Part shown: piece by piece, positions 1 through 8,713 of the stretch
How positions within the stretch are numbered: position 1 is the first letter of the stretch
How the letters are laid out: the number at the start of each line of letters is the position of its first letter
DNA from: Fervidicoccaceae archaeon
GTDB taxonomy: Archaea; Thermoproteota; Thermoprotei_A; Sulfolobales; Fervidicoccaceae
NCBI GenBank assembly: GCA_038878695.1
Contig: JAVZVD010000002.1
Coordinates: 62,001-126,000, forward strand
Direction: 5' to 3'
DNA: 64,000 nucleotides
Notes under the pieces: generated by a model
Databases searched by the model: none
What the model saw: the letters and a program-made list of their open reading frames with translations, nothing else
Told to the model about the DNA's origin: nothing
Program-made: the position numbers and the translations under genes

Positions 1-178
1 CGCCGGACACCGCCACGAGGACTCTCTCGCGCCTCCTCCCCGCTCCTATCGCGCGGCGCACGATCTTCTCGATTCTTCTCTGGACGCGCTCCACGTAGTG
101 CTGAGCGCAGAGTGCTTCGCGCGAGGCGTCGTCCACGGCTACAGCCGCTGAGCCGCAGACGGAGCAGGGCCTCCTCAC
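1..178 (-). CDS. tRNA 2-thiolation enzyme, TtuA/NcsA type, N-terminal part only
   Basis: Partial gene running off the left edge; only the first 59 codons are present. The product starts with a CxxC pair, then a Cys...His pair (CAQH), and ends at RVLVAVSG, the start of the PP-loop ATP-binding motif (SGGxDS). This Cys/His zinc knuckle followed by a PP-loop is the N-terminus of the TtuA/NcsA (Ctu1-like) family, which makes 2-thiouridine in tRNA. The start is GTG at 178-176, overlapping the TGA of the upstream DUF996 gene (GTGA), so the two are probably translationally coupled. The catalytic cysteines lie outside the window, so the exact subfamily is inferred. Confidence 0.8.
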   Translation of the reverse strand, partial: MRRPCSVCGSAAVAVDDASREALCAQHYVERVQRRIEKIVRRAIGAGRRRERVLVAVSG

Positions 179-768
179 GGCTCGGCCCTCGGCCCGCTTT
201 CCTCGGCCCGCTCTACCTCCATCGGCATGGATAGGAACGCCGCCAACGCTAAGACGGTCGCGGCTACGATAATCGGGGCTCCAATCAAGGTCACGACGAG
301 GAGAGCTCCGATGAAGTACAACAGACCAGCCGTCGAGAAGAGCTTCACCCCTGTCGCCGCGGCCGCTCCATCGAGAGACTTCTTGAGGAGCCAGCCGGAG
401 ACGCTCAGCGACAGCCACAGAGCGACCAGCGCCGCCGCGGCCGCGCTGGCGGCCGCGATGATCGAGAGCGAGCGATCGTGCTTCGCGATATCGATGAGAG
501 TCGCCAAGCCGAGAGAGAGGGCCGTGACGGCCCCCGCCGCCCCGACGGCCACGCCCGCTAGGAAGTCTCTGAGGATCCTCGGCCTACCCGACGCGTCGGA
601 CAAACGCTTTAGCGCCAAGCCGATGCAGAGCAGGCCGACTACTATCGAGATGACCCCCGAGGCCGCCGCGAGCAGGCTCAGGAGCATTAGCGACCCCAAT
701 AGCAGTAGCGCGGATCCCGCCACGCCTAGCGCTTTGGCCTCGCGGAGGCTCGAGCGAGCTCGGCTCAC
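175..768 (-). CDS. DUF996-like integral membrane protein
   Basis: A 197-residue, very hydrophobic protein with about five to six membrane segments (roughly residues 15-50, 66-90, 100-125 and 140-180) and a charged C-terminus. Length, Ala/Leu-rich composition and the pattern of helices separated by short GxxxxK/R loops resemble archaeal DUF996 membrane proteins, whose function is unknown. GTG start; a TATA element lies about 40 bp upstream. It is immediately followed by the tRNA thiolation gene with a 4-bp overlap. The family assignment is by recollection of the sequence pattern, so it is moderate. Confidence 0.65.
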   Translation of the reverse strand: MSRARSSLREAKALGVAGSALLLLGSLMLLSLLAAASGVISIVVGLLCIGLALKRLSDASGRPRILRDFLAGVAVGAAGAVTALSLGLATLIDIAKHDRSLSIIAAASAAAAALVALWLSLSVSGWLLKKSLDGAAAATGVKLFSTAGLLYFIGALLVVTLIGAPIIVAATVLALAAFLSMPMEVERAEESGPRAEP

Positions 769-802
769 CTCTTCGCCCCCGGAGGGATCTCGGGCGAGCG
801 GA

Positions 803-812
803 GCTATATAGC
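803..812 (-). promoter_or_regulatory. TATA element for the DUF996/ttuA operon
   Basis: The sequence GCTATATAGC is a perfect inverted repeat and sits 35-45 bp upstream of the GTG start on the minus strand, consistent with an archaeal TATA box and a short leader. Confidence 0.5.
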
Positions 813-858
813 GATGAGGGGCCCCCTTGGAGGCGTCAGAACGAAGCGCGGCACTTTG

Positions 859-868
859 CTTTTAGTAA
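859..868 (+). promoter_or_regulatory. putative TATA element of rubrerythrin gene
   Basis: AT-rich CTTTTAGTAA stands about 45 bp upstream of the ATG in otherwise GC-rich DNA. A clear Shine-Dalgarno stretch (AAGGAGTGAG, 894-903) lies 5 bp before the ATG, so this transcript should have a leader of about 15-20 nt. The stretch 871-890 is also AT-rich, so the exact box is uncertain. Confidence 0.45.
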
Positions 869-908
869 AGCTAACTTAATAGATAGATTTATTAAGGAGT
901 GAGTTCGC

Positions 909-1475
909 ATGACAACTAGGGCGAGCAGCTTGAGGTCCCCCGAAGTTCAGGAGGCCCTGCTCTCGGCCTTCGCCGGAGAGTCCATGGCTCAGTCCAGGTA
1001 CAGAGCGTACGCCGAGGTGGCCAGGCGAGAGGGCTACGTCAACTTAGCGAGAATATTCGAGGGCATAGCCTTCGCCGAGCAGATCCACGCCAGGAACCAC
1101 CTCGGAGCCTCGGAGCAGACCTCGTATCCTCAGAGAGCCTGCGCGGGGACTCCGACTAGGCTCGGCACGACGTCGAGTAACCTGGAGCTCGCCATAGCCG
1201 GAGAGCTCTACGAGGTAAACACAATGTACCCCTCCTTCATTGGCTTGGCGAGGGAGAGAGGCGACGAGGAGGCCGCGAGGACTTTCTCGCTTGCCCTCGA
1301 GGCCGAGAGGGTCCACGCGTCGATATACAAGTGGGCCAAAGAGCACGTCGACCGAGGGCAAGACGTCCCCCTCGAGGGAGTGTGGATCTGCGAGGGGTGC
1401 GGCCATACGCACCTCGGCAGGACCCCGCCGGCTAAGTGCCCCCTCTGCGGATCAGAGAGGTATCTTTCTTTCTAA
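909..1475 (+). CDS. rbr: rubrerythrin
   Basis: A 188-residue protein. An N-terminal ferritin-like four-helix domain (about residues 8-145) carries the diiron Glu/His ligands (GESMAQSRYR, EQIHARNH, EAERVHASIY). The C-terminus is a rubredoxin-like domain with two cysteine pairs (CEGC and CPLC). Rubrerythrins are cytoplasmic peroxidases that reduce hydrogen peroxide in anaerobes and microaerophiles. ATG start with a strong Shine-Dalgarno sequence. It stands alone as a monocistronic unit with its own promoter and a T-rich end. The downstream neighbour is a dead cytochrome gene on the other strand. Confidence 0.95.
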   Translation: MTTRASSLRSPEVQEALLSAFAGESMAQSRYRAYAEVARREGYVNLARIFEGIAFAEQIHARNHLGASEQTSYPQRACAGTPTRLGTTSSNLELAIAGELYEVNTMYPSFIGLARERGDEEAARTFSLALEAERVHASIYKWAKEHVDRGQDVPLEGVWICEGCGHTHLGRTPPAKCPLCGSERYLSF

Positions 1476-1497
1476 AAATTTTAAAAATTTTTGTGTT
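1476..1497 (+). terminator. T-rich terminator after rbr
   Basis: Immediately after the stop codon comes an A/T-only stretch with several T runs ending in TTTTT, typical of archaeal intrinsic termination and conspicuous in this GC-rich context. Confidence 0.6.
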
Positions 1498-1506
1498 ATA
1501 TGTCAT

Positions 1507-2735
1507 CTACCGGCTCCCTGTAGGTAGGCCCTGGCCACGGGGCCCGTCACGGTATCGAATCACCGAGCCGTTGAGCTGCCCGTCGTCCAGGAAGTCTATC
1601 GTGTCGTAGATGACCTGCTTCACGTACCTCGGGTTGCGGACGAAGGCTCCTGGCTCGTGAGCGAACAGGTTGAGGTTGAAGCCGCTCCTAGCGCGTCTCT
1701 ATCGGGCCAGGCGGTGAAGGCGTTAGCCGTGACGTGTTGAGCTGGATCTGGCGTCTTGTAGAAGCACGGATAGGCCCCAATGTTGTAGTAGATGCCCTTC
1801 CCGGCGAGGAGCTGCTCGACCACTTTCGGCGAGGCCTCGTAGCCTTTCACGGCGTCGTTTAGCGCGCTCAAGAGCTTCTGCTTGTCGGCGTGGCACTTGG
1901 AGCAAACCGTGTCGAAGGCCTTCACGTCGATTACTCCACCGGCGTCCTCCACTACGGCGATAAAGGTGCGATTGGCCCTCGGCATGTGGCAGGAGATGCA
2001 GGTGTTCTCGATGAGGGCGTGAGAGTTGAAGGTCGCGTAGGGCCTCCCCTCGTGCATCGGTTATCCGGGAGCGGGGTCGCAACGTTGCAGAGCAGGTAGA
2101 TCTTGCCCGGATTCCTCAGCGCGTAGGTCCCGTCCTCGACTCTGTGACAGGTCCAGCAGTACAGCGGCCCCCTATTGCCTGCTCAGAAAGAGCGTGTTGT
2201 TGGCTGGGTTATAGGCGATGGGTTGTTTGCTCGGTTGGCGAAGCCCTTCCACGTGTGATGCTGCTGGCAGGCCGCTCTGGAGGGACCCTTGAAGTCATAG
2301 TCCACGAAGGCCGGCGCCCCATCCTCTGTCACCGCGACCGCGATGTTTCGTTCCTTAGCCTCCGGCAGGTACCTGCCGTGGGCCGAGCGGCCCCACTCGG
2401 CGAGCATCGGGGCAGCCCGAGGAACGAAGTGGCAGCCCCGCAACCTCACATTGGGTTTACATTCATCCCCTCTATTTCACTGGTTCTAGGGTCATCGAAA
2501 CGCGGTGCGATCGCTGTCCTGAACATCGAGCTTATCCTCCACGGCCTTATCAATTGAGTTTCAGCCCCGGCGTCACGATGACCGTGGTCATCCTAAGCCC
2601 CGTCCTCGTAAAGGTTGCCGGGGTTACCGTCTCCTGTCAGGCCATGTAGGTAAATGCTCCAACCACTAGGAGCAGGACGGCGATCAGCGCCGAGAGGGCT
2701 CCTCTCCGCCGCGCTCTCCCCTTCTCCGATGACAT
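1507..2735 (-). pseudogene. decayed multihaem cytochrome c
   Basis: Fragments in different frames make one former secreted multihaem cytochrome. Reading the minus strand from 2735, 32 codons encode a basic N-terminus and a hydrophobic signal/anchor (ALSALIAVLLLVVGAF), cut by TGA at 2639-2637. A piece at about 2450-2190 has GCHFV, an AEWGRSAHG stretch and a ruined haem site (CQQHH). Another at about 2170-2060 has CWTCH. The longest piece (2057 to about 1690) has CISCH and CSKCH. After a further frameshift, 1680-1507 encodes a C-terminus with FAHEPGAFV and DDGQLNGS, ending at TAG. At least three frameshifts and one nonsense codon are needed to read it through, so it is non-functional unless the assembly is wrong. 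The original enzyme class cannot be named. Confidence 0.75.
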
Positions 2736-2857
2736 GCGAACGCGTCATAACATAGAGACCTGTCCTGCGCCTCACCGAACGGCTAGTCCGCCCTCTCTCG
2801 ATCACGATCAACGAGCGAGAGCTGCGAGAGGGGAGAAAAAGTTAGGGGCTTTCGGGC

Positions 2858-3331
2858 TCAGCGCCACCTGGCCAGCTCTACGAGATTATTGGGCCAGGGA
2901 GCCAGCGTGAATCTCTTGAGCCAGCTCTCGTCCACGTCGAGCCTCTTGTAAGTCTCGATGATTCTGTCCACGAGCTCCTTCGGTATTCTGCCCTGAGCGG
3001 CAGCCGGGCAGTCGAGGTCCAGGTAAGCTACCTTCTCTCTCCTCTCGATATCGTAGTAGAGCAGAATGGGCCAGGTCCTGCAATCATAGGGCCTCCTCGG
3101 GTAGATCGTGCACCAGCCGCGCTGATCCAAGAAGGGGCACTGCTTCCCGCGAGGCGATCCTAGGGTCCTGACTCTGCCCTCGGGGGTCTCGACCTCGTCC
3201 GAGAAATCGGCGAACTCGTGCTCCTCGTCCGGCAGGAGAACCGCGTAGAACCTCTTGCAGCAGTTCTCGCGACAATCTCTGCAGATCTCCCCGAAGTCTA
3301 CGAAATCGAAATATTTCCTGAGGTCTCGCAT
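2858..3331 (-). CDS. YkgJ-family cysteine cluster protein
   Basis: 157 residues with the cysteine pattern of the YkgJ / UPF0153 family: CRDCRENCCKRF near residue 17, then CPFLD, WCTIYPRRPYDCRTWP and a late DCPAA. These cysteines are thought to bind an Fe-S cluster or zinc; the biological role is unknown. ATG start 57 bp from the divergent MATE gene. It is the first intact gene after the decayed cytochrome region and shows no operon partner. Confidence 0.8.
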   Translation of the reverse strand: MRDLRKYFDFVDFGEICRDCRENCCKRFYAVLLPDEEHEFADFSDEVETPEGRVRTLGSPRGKQCPFLDQRGWCTIYPRRPYDCRTWPILLYYDIERREKVAYLDLDCPAAAQGRIPKELVDRIIETYKRLDVDESWLKRFTLAPWPNNLVELARWR

Positions 3332-3387
3332 ACGCGGATTATGCGCTCCTCGAGGCGCTGATCGAGGGAGGGAGCGGGGGCATTAAT

Positions 3388-4752
3388 TTGCGTTGTGGCG
3401 CGCCCGCCGAGCGAGCGTCTCAGAGCGGGGTGGCGAGCCTGGCTCTCCCCATAGCCGTTGGCCTGGTCAACGAGTCAGTGCTCAGCCTCGTCGCTCTGGC
3501 GACGCTATCCCGCGTATCGGTCGCGGCAGTCGCGGCGGCGGGAGCGGTGTCGTATCTCTTCGCGCTCCTCGGCGCTCTCTCGCAGGTCTTCATGAATGGC
3601 GTCATGGTGCTCGCCTCGCAGGCTCTCGGGGCTCGCAGAGAGGGCGTGGCGAGCAGAGTGATCGGGGAGACCCTGAGCTTCTCCACGGCGGCGTCCCTCC
3701 TCGTGGTGTGCTCGTCTCCCCTATGGCTCGAGGGCTATCTGTGGGTCGTATCGAGAGGAAACAGCGAGGTTGTCGACGTCGGGCTGAGGTACGCGTCGGC
3801 GAGGATCCTCTCGGCACCGGCCACGATGGTCGGCTCCGTGTTGAGCGCGGCCTACAGGTGCGGCGGCAGGCCCTGGCCCGCGGCGCTGAGCTCCGTCGTC
3901 TCCGCTGCCGCGGGATCGATCCTGATCCCCGGCCTAGCGCTCGGGTGGGCCGGGCTCGAGCCCATGGGGGCGCTCGGCGCGGGCCTGGGAGCATCGCTCG
4001 CGAGCTACGTCGGTCTGGCCTCCTACGCTCTCTTCGAGCCGCCGATTCCGATCAGGCCCTCGATTAGGCCGGGCAGGCTAGCCCTCGCCGCGGTGGCGAC
4101 AGGATCTCCCCTCGCGGCCGAGAGGCTCGCGGCAAGCGCGGCTCAGAACGTCTATATCAATGCCGTGGCGCGGGGGGGCACCGAGGCTCTGGCGGCTCAC
4201 AACATAGGCGTGACCGTGGAGATGCTGATCATCCAGCCGAGCTTCGCCGTGGGCCTGGCGACGCTCATCGAGGCTGGGCGAGCGGTGGGAGCCGCGAGTC
4301 CCGAGAGCGCCTCGAGAGTCGTCAGAGAAGGGGCCAAGATCGGGGTCGCGTGGATGGGCGCGGCCGCAGCGCTCTTGGCGTCTCTCTCGCCTCTCGTCGG
4401 GGGGATCTTCGTCGATGACCCCCTCGTCGAGAGGCTCACGATGATCTATCTGCTAATGGCGGCTGCCAGCGAGGTCGGTCTCGGTCTCAGCTCCGCGATC
4501 TTCGGGGCGATCCGTGGAATGGGCAGAGTAGAGCTTCCCACTTTGATAACGATCGCGTCGGTGGTGCTATTGAGAGCTCTGCCTGCGCAGATCCTAGCAG
4601 CGAGCCACGGAGCTCCCGGGGCGTGGGCTACTCAGATAACGGACTGCTATGGGCGAGCTCTGCTCGGCTTAGCCGCCTGGAGGCTGCTGGGCACCGGGAG
4701 GCTCGCTAGGAAGCTGGTGGAGGGGCCGGGGACGCCTAGTCCACCGTCGTGA
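3388..4752 (+). CDS. MATE-family multidrug/Na+ antiporter
   Basis: 454 residues with about 12 membrane helices in two homologous halves, the layout of MATE exporters. Recognisable pieces are the N-terminal LALPIAVGLVNES helix, AAAGAVSYLFALLGALSQVF, a second-half AAHNIGVTVEMLIIQPSF segment and GAIRGMGRVELPTLI. MATE proteins export cationic compounds using Na+ or H+ gradients. The start is probably TTG at 3388; no in-frame ATG precedes the first helix. The 3' end overlaps the converging tldE gene by 17 bp. Confidence 0.85.
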   Translation: MRCGAPAERASQSGVASLALPIAVGLVNESVLSLVALATLSRVSVAAVAAAGAVSYLFALLGALSQVFMNGVMVLASQALGARREGVASRVIGETLSFSTAASLLVVCSSPLWLEGYLWVVSRGNSEVVDVGLRYASARILSAPATMVGSVLSAAYRCGGRPWPAALSSVVSAAAGSILIPGLALGWAGLEPMGALGAGLGASLASYVGLASYALFEPPIPIRPSIRPGRLALAAVATGSPLAAERLAASAAQNVYINAVARGGTEALAAHNIGVTVEMLIIQPSFAVGLATLIEAGRAVGAASPESASRVVREGAKIGVAWMGAAAALLASLSPLVGGIFVDDPLVERLTMIYLLMAAASEVGLGLSSAIFGAIRGMGRVELPTLITIASVVLLRALPAQILAASHGAPGAWATQITDCYGRALLGLAAWRLLGTGRLARKLVEGPGTPSPPS

Positions 4753-6076
4753 AGCCTACGTCCTCGACGAGCAGGTAGGGGCAGAGCGTCGGTATGTCGG
4801 CGTCCCACCACTCTATGGGCCACCGCTCAACCGTGGCGCCTCTTATCTTAGAGAGGAGACCTGGTAGCGTGTCAACGATCCTCGCCCTCTCGATCAATCC
4901 AGCGAGCTCGCCACTCTTCACGTATATCAGCGCGTCTCTCGTCACGGTGCTGAAGCTGCCCTCGATCGCGTTCTGGATCCTGGTGTACCAGTTGTTCGTC
5001 ACGATAAGCCCCTCGCGCATTTCCCTCACAGCCTCCTCGAGCTCCCAATCGCCGGGAGCCACCTCGAGGTTCCAAGGCCTCGGCTCGATCCAGCCGGCGT
5101 TCGCCGTCGACCTCGCTCCCCGCTTGGCCGCCGTCCTAAAGTTGTGCAACAGGCTCCTCAGGGTCCCTCTCTCAATGATCGGCTTATCGCGCGTGGCGAG
5201 CCCCTCGTCATCGAACGAGGCTGCGTTCGGAAGATCGGCGTTCCTCGGGGCATCGATGAGCGTGAACTCCTCGCTCGCCACGACGTCGCCCGGGCTTCGA
5301 TCAGCGAGAAAGCTGAAGCCGAGGTCGATCGCCAGAGCGCTCGCTGCCCCCGCCACGTAGTTGACGAGGTTCGCCACGACCATCGGAGACAGGAGCGCCG
5401 TCTTCCTGCCGGGCTCGACGCCGACGCGCGGTAGGGCGAGGCGCGAGAGCTCCAGAGCTCTCTCGAGCGATCTCTCGAGCAACTTCTCGTTCAGCTTGGT
5501 CGAGGTGAAGGCCCACTGCCCGCTGCACTTCTCCCCGAAGATCCTGAAGTAGCCGCCGAAGAACGTGCGGATATCCTCGCCCTCGAAGCCTCTCGAAGTG
5601 AGGAGGGCCCTCCTGACGATCCCGGCCTTCACCATGCCCGAGGCGCCGGACTCCCCGGCTCGCGCCGTCCCGAACACCAACTCGACGAGCTTCTTCGGCT
5701 CGCTCAGGACCTCCTCGACGCGGCCATCAAACGAGTCCCTCAGAGGCTCGTGGCGCTCAGGCTCCGGGAGCTCGACTCCGTAAAGTGACGGCTCCAGGAG
5801 CTCGATTTCTCTGGCCGTCTCCGAGGCCGCTCGCGCCACCTCCTCCGGGTCGGAGGAATCGACGAATAGCACAGCGAGCCTGCCGCTCCTTCCAACGTAG
5901 AGGCCAACCGAGGTCCTTCTCCAGCTCTGAGCCACGCTGGGCTCCCCATCATATAGCTTCACCATCAGGCCGTCGATCTCCAAGACTAAGACCGCAACCT
6001 CATCGGCCACTTCGCGCAGAGAGCTCAGAATCTTCTCGCCGAGCCGCAGCGGCTCGCTCAACGAGGCTTCACGCAA
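4736..6076 (-). CDS. TldE/PmbA-like subunit of TldD/E protease
   Basis: 446 residues of the TldD/PmbA family but without the HExxxH metal motif, so this is the non-catalytic TldE partner. Family features are an N-terminal domain of about 180 residues and a C-terminal beta-rich domain with FTLIDAPRNADLPN and a TNNWYTRIQNAIEG segment near residues 370-390. TldD/TldE heterodimers degrade unfolded peptides and mature some modified peptides. TTG start. The gene overlaps the end of tldD by 8 bp in the same direction, so the two form an operon and a complex is expected. Confidence 0.9.
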   Translation of the reverse strand: MREASLSEPLRLGEKILSSLREVADEVAVLVLEIDGLMVKLYDGEPSVAQSWRRTSVGLYVGRSGRLAVLFVDSSDPEEVARAASETAREIELLEPSLYGVELPEPERHEPLRDSFDGRVEEVLSEPKKLVELVFGTARAGESGASGMVKAGIVRRALLTSRGFEGEDIRTFFGGYFRIFGEKCSGQWAFTSTKLNEKLLERSLERALELSRLALPRVGVEPGRKTALLSPMVVANLVNYVAGAASALAIDLGFSFLADRSPGDVVASEEFTLIDAPRNADLPNAASFDDEGLATRDKPIIERGTLRSLLHNFRTAAKRGARSTANAGWIEPRPWNLEVAPGDWELEEAVREMREGLIVTNNWYTRIQNAIEGSFSTVTRDALIYVKSGELAGLIERARIVDTLPGLLSKIRGATVERWPIEWWDADIPTLCPYLLVEDVGFTTVD

Positions 6077-7496
6077 ATGCCCTCACCCTGACTCCTCTCA
6101 CTCTGGCGTGCGGTCCTCCGGCCCATATCGGGACGCCCTGACTCGGCTCGCCCTTCCCGCACACCCCGGCGTGGAACTCAAGCTCTCGGCCCAGGGCATC
6201 TATATTCGAGTAGAGCTCGGCCGTGGTGAGCTCCATAGCGACGTTCCTAAGGGGATGCAGCAGCTCGCCCCCCCTCACGTAGTAGGCCTCGAGGCCGACG
6301 TATCTCTGAGTCCACCTCCTGTCGTCTATGTTCCACTCCATGTAGCTCCTCACGTAGATCCCCTCCTTCAATCCCTCGAGTAGCTCCTCGAGCGAGTGGT
6401 CCCCCGGCTCCATGTAAGTGTTGGCCATCCTGATTATCGGCTCGCCGACGTGGCTCGAGCTCCTGGCCGACCCGTTGCTCCCCACGCCGAAGACCGACCC
6501 AGTCCACCTGTTGTGGAGGAGCTCCTCGATCACCCCCCTCCGCATCAAGTATCTCTTCCTCGCTGGCACGGTCTCATCATCGTAGAGATAGAACCCGTTG
6601 CTTCCGGGTATGGTTGGGTCATCGACTACGCTGACGATCTCGCCGCCGAGCCTCGTGCCAATCGCGTCTCTTCCGGCGTAGCTCCTACCTCCCTGCGCTG
6701 CCTCTCTCCCCAAGATCCTATCGGCCTCGAGAGGATGACCGCAGGACTCGTGGACCGCCAGACCCACAATCTCGCTCCCGAGAACAACGTCGAATTTGCC
6801 AGAGGGAGGAGACCTGCCCTCGACGAGCACTCTCTCCAGTCTAATCAGCTCGTCGCTCAGCCTCTCGCTCAGTCTCCACGAGTCGAGCAGCTCTGGACCC
6901 CCCGAGGCCGAGAGCTCGTACCATCTATTGAGAGCCCCCTTCTCCGACGAGAGCGCCAGATTGTAGAAGTAGGAGCTCCTGGGCGTGTAGGACCGCACCA
7001 TCCCCCCATCGCTGTTAACGATTAGTTTCTCCTCTACCCAAACGAGCACGTGCTGATATAGCACGCTGACCTTTACTCTCGAGGCAGAGCTCGAGACGCC
7101 GCTCCAGAGCTCCCTCGCGAGAGACGAGAGCTCTTCGCGAGAGACCGCGAGGGGGTCCTTCTTCGGCCTCACCGCGACGTCGGCTCTCCCCAGCCTCTCC
7201 CGCGAGAACTCGACGGGTCGTCTGACGTGCGCTGACAGCGCCCTGGCCGAGGAGTAGGCGGCCTCGGCCGCTCTCCTAGCCTCCTCTCTCGTCAGGCGGG
7301 AGGTCGACGTAAAGCTCAGGGCTCCGTCGACGATGACTCTGACGGCGAGCCCGAGAAATCTGCGAGCCTCGACTCCCACGAGTGACTCGTTCCTCGCGTG
7401 GAGCCCCGTTCCGACGATCGAGTGGACTCTGGCCTCCGCGTAATCCGCCCCGAGCTCGAGGGCTCTCTCCACGGCCAGCTCCGCTAGATCCTCCAA
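6069..7496 (-). CDS. tldD: TldD metalloprotease subunit
   Basis: 475 residues. The catalytic motif HESCGHPLEAD (HExxxH) lies near residue 254 and is followed by the conserved DDPTIPGSNGFYLYDDE segment, both typical of TldD. The protein is expected to form a cytoplasmic heterodimer with the TldE encoded next and to cleave small or unfolded peptides. TTG start, 79 bp from the divergent aRF1 gene. A third, more diverged TldD paralogue is present at 14661-15917. Confidence 0.93.
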   Translation of the reverse strand: MEDLAELAVERALELGADYAEARVHSIVGTGLHARNESLVGVEARRFLGLAVRVIVDGALSFTSTSRLTREEARRAAEAAYSSARALSAHVRRPVEFSRERLGRADVAVRPKKDPLAVSREELSSLARELWSGVSSSASRVKVSVLYQHVLVWVEEKLIVNSDGGMVRSYTPRSSYFYNLALSSEKGALNRWYELSASGGPELLDSWRLSERLSDELIRLERVLVEGRSPPSGKFDVVLGSEIVGLAVHESCGHPLEADRILGREAAQGGRSYAGRDAIGTRLGGEIVSVVDDPTIPGSNGFYLYDDETVPARKRYLMRRGVIEELLHNRWTGSVFGVGSNGSARSSSHVGEPIIRMANTYMEPGDHSLEELLEGLKEGIYVRSYMEWNIDDRRWTQRYVGLEAYYVRGGELLHPLRNVAMELTTAELYSNIDALGRELEFHAGVCGKGEPSQGVPIWAGGPHARVRGVRVRAFA

Positions 7497-7575
7497 GAGC
7501 TTCGACCGCTACGGGGGTAGATCGCTCAAAGATAATAGAGTTTCAATAGCTTATGCTCTGGAGGGAGGGGCGATC

Positions 7576-8697
7576 GTGCCCGCGGCTCTCGAGGGGAAGC
7601 TGAAGGTCGATCGAGCGACTCTAGCCCAAATAGTGAGAGAGCTCAAGACGTGGAAGGCCCCGGCCACCACTCTGCTCTCGCTCTACGTCCCGCCCGGCAG
7701 GCCCGTCAGCGACGTGATCTCGTTGCTGAGGCAGGAGCTCAGCATAACGGATAACATAAAGCTCAAGAGGACGAAAGACGCCGTCCAAGCGGCTCTAACC
7801 ATGGCTCTCGAGAGGCTCTCCATGATTCAGAAGATCCCCGAGAACGGCCTAGCCCTATTCTGCGGGAAAGACTCCGATAACAGGGACGAGATATGCGTAG
7901 CCTTCTCCCCGCCCGAGGCCGTTCGCGTCTTCTTCTACAGGACCGATAAGTGGTTCCATACTGAGTTCCTCGAGGACATGTTGGAGGAGAAGGAGCTCTA
8001 CGGCTTGATAATCGTGGAGAGGGACGAGGCCACGATAGGCCTTCTGGCCGGTAACAGGATAACCGTCCTCGACGAGTTGGCCGACTACATTCCCGGCAAA
8101 CACAGCAAAGGCGGGCAGAGCCAGAGGAGGTACGACAGAATAATCGAGCAGATGGTCGAGGACTTCTACAAGAAGGTGGCCGAGCGAGCCAAAGAGCTCC
8201 TGGAGCCCTACTTAGCGCAGGGGAGGCTGAGAGGCCTGCTGATCGGGGGACCTGGCTACAGTAAGAAGGACTTCGTGAGCGGCGAGTACCTCGACCACAG
8301 GCTGAGAGCTCTAGTCCTGCCGACGCTCATCGACGTGGCTTACCAGGGGGAGGTCGGGCTGAGGGAAATGGTGCTGAAGGCCGAGAACGTCATCCAAGGC
8401 AACAAGTACGCGCGGATCGTCAACAAGATCGAGGAGCTTAAGGTCCACATGGCGAGAGATGATGGACTGGCCGTCTTCGGGGAGAGCGAGGTCTCGAGCG
8501 CGATCGAGAGCAGGGTCCTCGAGACCCTGATCGTGGTCGAGGATCACCCCAAGCTAGAGGAGCTGAAGAGCAAGGCCTCGTCCTCCGGGGCTGAGGTGGT
8601 GATAGTACCGAGCAGCATCCCCGAGAACGAGTGGCTCTCGAGAGCCTTCGGGGGGGTCGCTGGCGTGCTCAGACTCAAAGCCCGGGGCGGCTCCTGA
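7576..8697 (+). CDS. prf1: peptide chain release factor aRF1
   Basis: 373 residues covering all three eRF1/aRF1 domains. The stop-codon-reading N domain has TDNIKLKRT where most factors have NIKS. The GGQ hydrolysis motif is in KHSKGGQSQRRYDR (about residues 175-190). The C-terminal domain carries GLLIGGPGYSKKDF. The protein recognises all three stop codons and triggers peptide release. GTG start, preceded by GGAGGGAGGGG. It is divergent from tldD and convergent with tfb, 16 bp apart. NIKL in place of NIKS may be a crenarchaeal trait; it is seen directly here but not checked. Confidence 0.95.
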   Translation: MPAALEGKLKVDRATLAQIVRELKTWKAPATTLLSLYVPPGRPVSDVISLLRQELSITDNIKLKRTKDAVQAALTMALERLSMIQKIPENGLALFCGKDSDNRDEICVAFSPPEAVRVFFYRTDKWFHTEFLEDMLEEKELYGLIIVERDEATIGLLAGNRITVLDELADYIPGKHSKGGQSQRRYDRIIEQMVEDFYKKVAERAKELLEPYLAQGRLRGLLIGGPGYSKKDFVSGEYLDHRLRALVLPTLIDVAYQGEVGLREMVLKAENVIQGNKYARIVNKIEELKVHMARDDGLAVFGESEVSSAIESRVLETLIVVEDHPKLEELKSKASSSGAEVVIVPSSIPENEWLSRAFGGVAGVLRLKARGGS

Positions 8698-8713
8698 GCG
8701 GGGACTCTCGAGC

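Noticed and set aside
1044-1412. Long open frames antisense to rubrerythrin and to most other genes
   Set aside because: Typical shadows in GC-rich DNA: Arg/Pro/Ser-rich text without fold or motif, wholly inside a well-supported gene on the other strand.
2593-2811. 72-codon minus frame in the cytochrome region
   Set aside because: It is out of frame with the signal-peptide segment that starts at 2735 and has no protein-like pattern; the pseudogene explains the region.
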